Assembly: GCA_018821745.1 (NCBI GenBank)
Contig: JAHJLU010000411.1
Coordinates: forward strand, 1 to 7,664
Direction of reading: 5' to 3'
From: Myxococcota bacterium
GTDB taxonomy: Bacteria; Myxococcota_A; Polyangia; HGW-17
DNA length: 7,664 bases
How positions within the stretch are numbered: position 1 is the stretch's first letter; each line of letters starts with the position of its first letter. Both the position numbers and the translations under genes were made by a program. Under the pieces are notes generated by a model. That model worked only from the letters and a program-made list of their open reading frames with translations. It did no database searches and had not been told where the DNA came from. Of this stretch, positions 6,611-7,664 are shown in pieces.

Positions 6611-7146
6611 ATGAAAACATTGCTCAAAGACCTCAGAAAACGCTTTGACATCACCGCCCACACGGTGCAGCGGGACAATGAACTCTTTGTCACGGTGCCA
6701 AAGGATCGCGCCCTGGACCTGGTGACCCACCTTCGGGACCGGGAGGGGTTCGCCCACCTCTCCCTCCTCACGGCCGTGGACTGGCTCGAGGATGGCGTCT
6801 TCCAGCTCACCTACCTTCTCAACAACCCCGAGAAGAAGCAGGACGTTGGCGTTCGCACCCTCCTGGATCGGGAGAACCCCGTCATGGACAGCGCCCACCT
6901 GCTCTGGGCCCAGATGGCCACCTACCAGCGGGAGCTCTTCGAGATGTTCGGCATCTCCTTCCCCGGCAGCCCTGGCCTTGAGGAGCCCTTCGTACTGGAG
7001 GACTGGGATGGCCCCCCCCCTACCGGCGCGACTTCGACACGAAAAAGTACGCCGAGGAGACCTACTTCCCCAGGCCCGGGCGCGTCACCCACGACCCGGC
7101 CACCCACATGAAGGAAAAACTCTATCCGGAGGACGACAATGTTTAA
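6611..7146 (+). CDS. mbxK: NuoC-like subunit (MbxK type), reading frame broken in a C9 run
   Basis: The protein resembles the 30-kDa subunit of Complex I (NuoC) and the corresponding domain of group 4 hydrogenases, a soluble partner of the large subunit. Evidence: a mixed alpha/beta N-terminus, then YQRELFEMFGI at 105-115 (family ERE..D.FGI) and LEDWDGPP at 129-136. As read, the frame passes through nine C (7012-7020), continues as a low-complexity tail rich in T, P and S, and stops at 7111 (166 residues). Shifting after the C run restores the expected NuoC end, YRRDFDTKKYAEETYFPRPG, and continues to a TAA at 7144-7146. It needs one extra C (178 residues) or two fewer (177), or a -1 slip. The restored end also overlaps the next start by 8 nt, as elsewhere in this operon. 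No SD precedes the ATG at 6611, so translation probably depends on ribosomes finishing the NuoB-like gene 7 bp upstream. Confidence 0.85.
7012..7020 (+). repeat. Run of nine C at the frameshift site of the NuoC-like gene
   Basis: Nine consecutive C follow GG at 7010-7011, encoding the prolines after LEDWDG. Upstream the NuoC-like frame is frame 2; downstream the homologous C-terminal codons are in frame 1, beginning with TAC at 7021. The run is thus exactly where the frame changes. It may be a sequencing or assembly length error, a true mutation, or a slippage site. Confidence 0.85.
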
Positions 7147-7664
7147 ATTCGAAGAGGACCGTTCCAAGTTCCCCGAAAAAAACCCGGATGGAACCAACAT
7201 CATCGACCTGGAGAGCGGCCGGTTCACCCATATCTGGCAGGGGCCCGTGCATCCGGGCATGACCGGCAACATGTCCCTGGAGCTCATTATCCAGGGGGAC
7301 GAGGTCATGTCGTGCAAGACCCACGTGGGGTATCTCCATCGCGGCTTCGAGAAGCTCATGGAGCGCCGGCGCTTCATCCAGTGCCTGCCCATCTGTGTGC
7401 GCATCTGCGTTCCCGAGCCTGACTTCAACGAGTACTGCCTGTGCGCCACGGTAGAGGAGCTGGCGGGCATCGAGGTCCCCGACGCCGCGCAGTGGATGCG
7501 GACGCTCCTCCTGGAAATGGCCCGCCTCCAGAGCTACCTCATGTGGCTCGGCGGCATCTCCGGCTCCCTGGGCATGGGCATCATCGGCCAGTGGACCAAC
7601 TACGCCCGCGACCTCATCCTGGACCGCTTCGAGGAGATCACCGGCGGACGCATCTACCACATGC
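7139..7664 (+). CDS. mbxL: NuoD / hydrogenase large-subunit-like protein (MbxL type), N-terminal 175 residues
   Basis: The fragment runs off the right edge. It matches the N-terminal part of NuoD and group 4 hydrogenase large subunits: the WQGPVHPG segment (33-40), GYLHRGFEKLMERRRF (64-79), and ELAGIEVP (107-114) followed by the helix with EMARLQSYLMWLG (126-138). In hydrogenases the region after RRxF carries RxCGxC, whose cysteines bind Ni and Fe. Here it reads R88-I-C90-V-P-E93, so the first cysteine is kept and the second is glutamate. Additional cysteines are C82, C86, C100 and C102 around it, plus C59. This argues against a [NiFe] site and for an Mbx-like or another non-hydrogenase role. 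The ATG at 7139 has GGAGG (7128-7132) 6 nt upstream and overlaps the restored NuoC-like stop by 8 nt (ATGTTTAA). The C-terminal CxxC region cannot be seen. Confidence 0.92.
   Translation, partial: MFKFEEDRSKFPEKNPDGTNIIDLESGRFTHIWQGPVHPGMTGNMSLELIIQGDEVMSCKTHVGYLHRGFEKLMERRRFIQCLPICVRICVPEPDFNEYCLCATVEELAGIEVPDAAQWMRTLLLEMARLQSYLMWLGGISGSLGMGIIGQWTNYARDLILDRFEEITGGRIYHM

Noticed and set aside
5638..6810. 390-codon open frame on the minus strand
   Set aside because: It lies antisense to the NuoH-, NuoB- and NuoC-like genes, all clearly recognisable. The translation has no family motif and the composition expected of the antisense of GC-rich coding DNA.
5962..7664. Energy-converting [NiFe] hydrogenase (Mbh/Ech type)
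   Set aside because: The large subunit has CxxE where hydrogenases need CxxC, the small subunit lacks CxxCxIE, and the gene order is that of Mbx. The C-terminal motif is outside the window, so this is strong but not final.
5041..7664. Ordinary NADH:quinone oxidoreductase (Complex I)
   Set aside because: MrpF, MrpG, MbhD/E/B-like subunits occur upstream, NuoA and NuoJ are absent, and the first NuoB cluster motif is GCGAIE instead of CCxIE.
1..7664. Promoters, terminators, RNA genes, CRISPR arrays, insertion sequences
   Set aside because: Coding sequence covers the window apart from gaps of 5, 15 and 7 bp. I saw no convincing hairpin-plus-T-run, tRNA, repeat array, transposase or attachment site.

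Overview
The window is an uninterrupted run of co-directional (+ strand) genes encoding most of a large respiratory membrane complex that joins Mrp-type Na+/H+ antiporter subunits to a hydrogenase/Complex I-like module. The DNA is GC-rich by eye and genes are packed with overlaps or gaps of 15 bp or less. Strong Shine-Dalgarno sequences precede nearly every gene. The gene family points to an anaerobic prokaryote (bacterium or archaeon). The strong SD sites and GC-rich codon use make me lean towards an anaerobic bacterium, but the window itself does not settle this.

Layout: the tail of a probable MrpE-like gene (to 49), then MrpF-like (42-299), MrpG-like (299-619), a DUF4040/MbhD-like subunit (619-864), an MbhE+MnhB fusion (857-1549), and MrpC/NuoK-like (1555-1914). 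Next comes a 1045-residue protein made of two consecutive MrpD/NuoN-type antiporter modules (1907-5044). After it come NuoH-like (5041-5946), NuoB-like small subunit (5962-6603), NuoC-like (6611-7146, reading frame broken in a run of nine C) and the start of a NuoD-like large subunit (7139 to the right edge).

This order, with the NuoH-like gene in front of the NuoB/C/D-like genes and two MrpD-like modules, matches from memory the archaeal Mbx/MBS cluster (membrane-bound sulfane sulfur reductase: A B C D F G H H' M J K L N). It fits less well with Mbh hydrogenase, where the NuoH-like gene comes late. The large-subunit fragment supports this: the N-terminal CxxC that binds [NiFe] in hydrogenases reads CxxE here, so H2 chemistry is unlikely. 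A NuoI-like two-[4Fe-4S] ferredoxin subunit (MbxN) would be expected just beyond the right edge.

Inferred working: ferredoxin electrons pass through a NuoI-like subunit (not seen) and the NuoB-like subunit's iron-sulfur cluster to an active site between the NuoB- and NuoD-like subunits. The energy released is passed through the NuoH-like subunit to the antiporter-like modules, which move H+ and/or Na+. The terminal acceptor cannot be read from this sequence; sulfane sulfur/polysulfide is the precedent. The main oddities are the double antiporter fusion, the altered cysteine motifs in the NuoB- and NuoD-like subunits, the frameshift in the NuoC-like gene, and a recurring 8-nt start/stop overlap.
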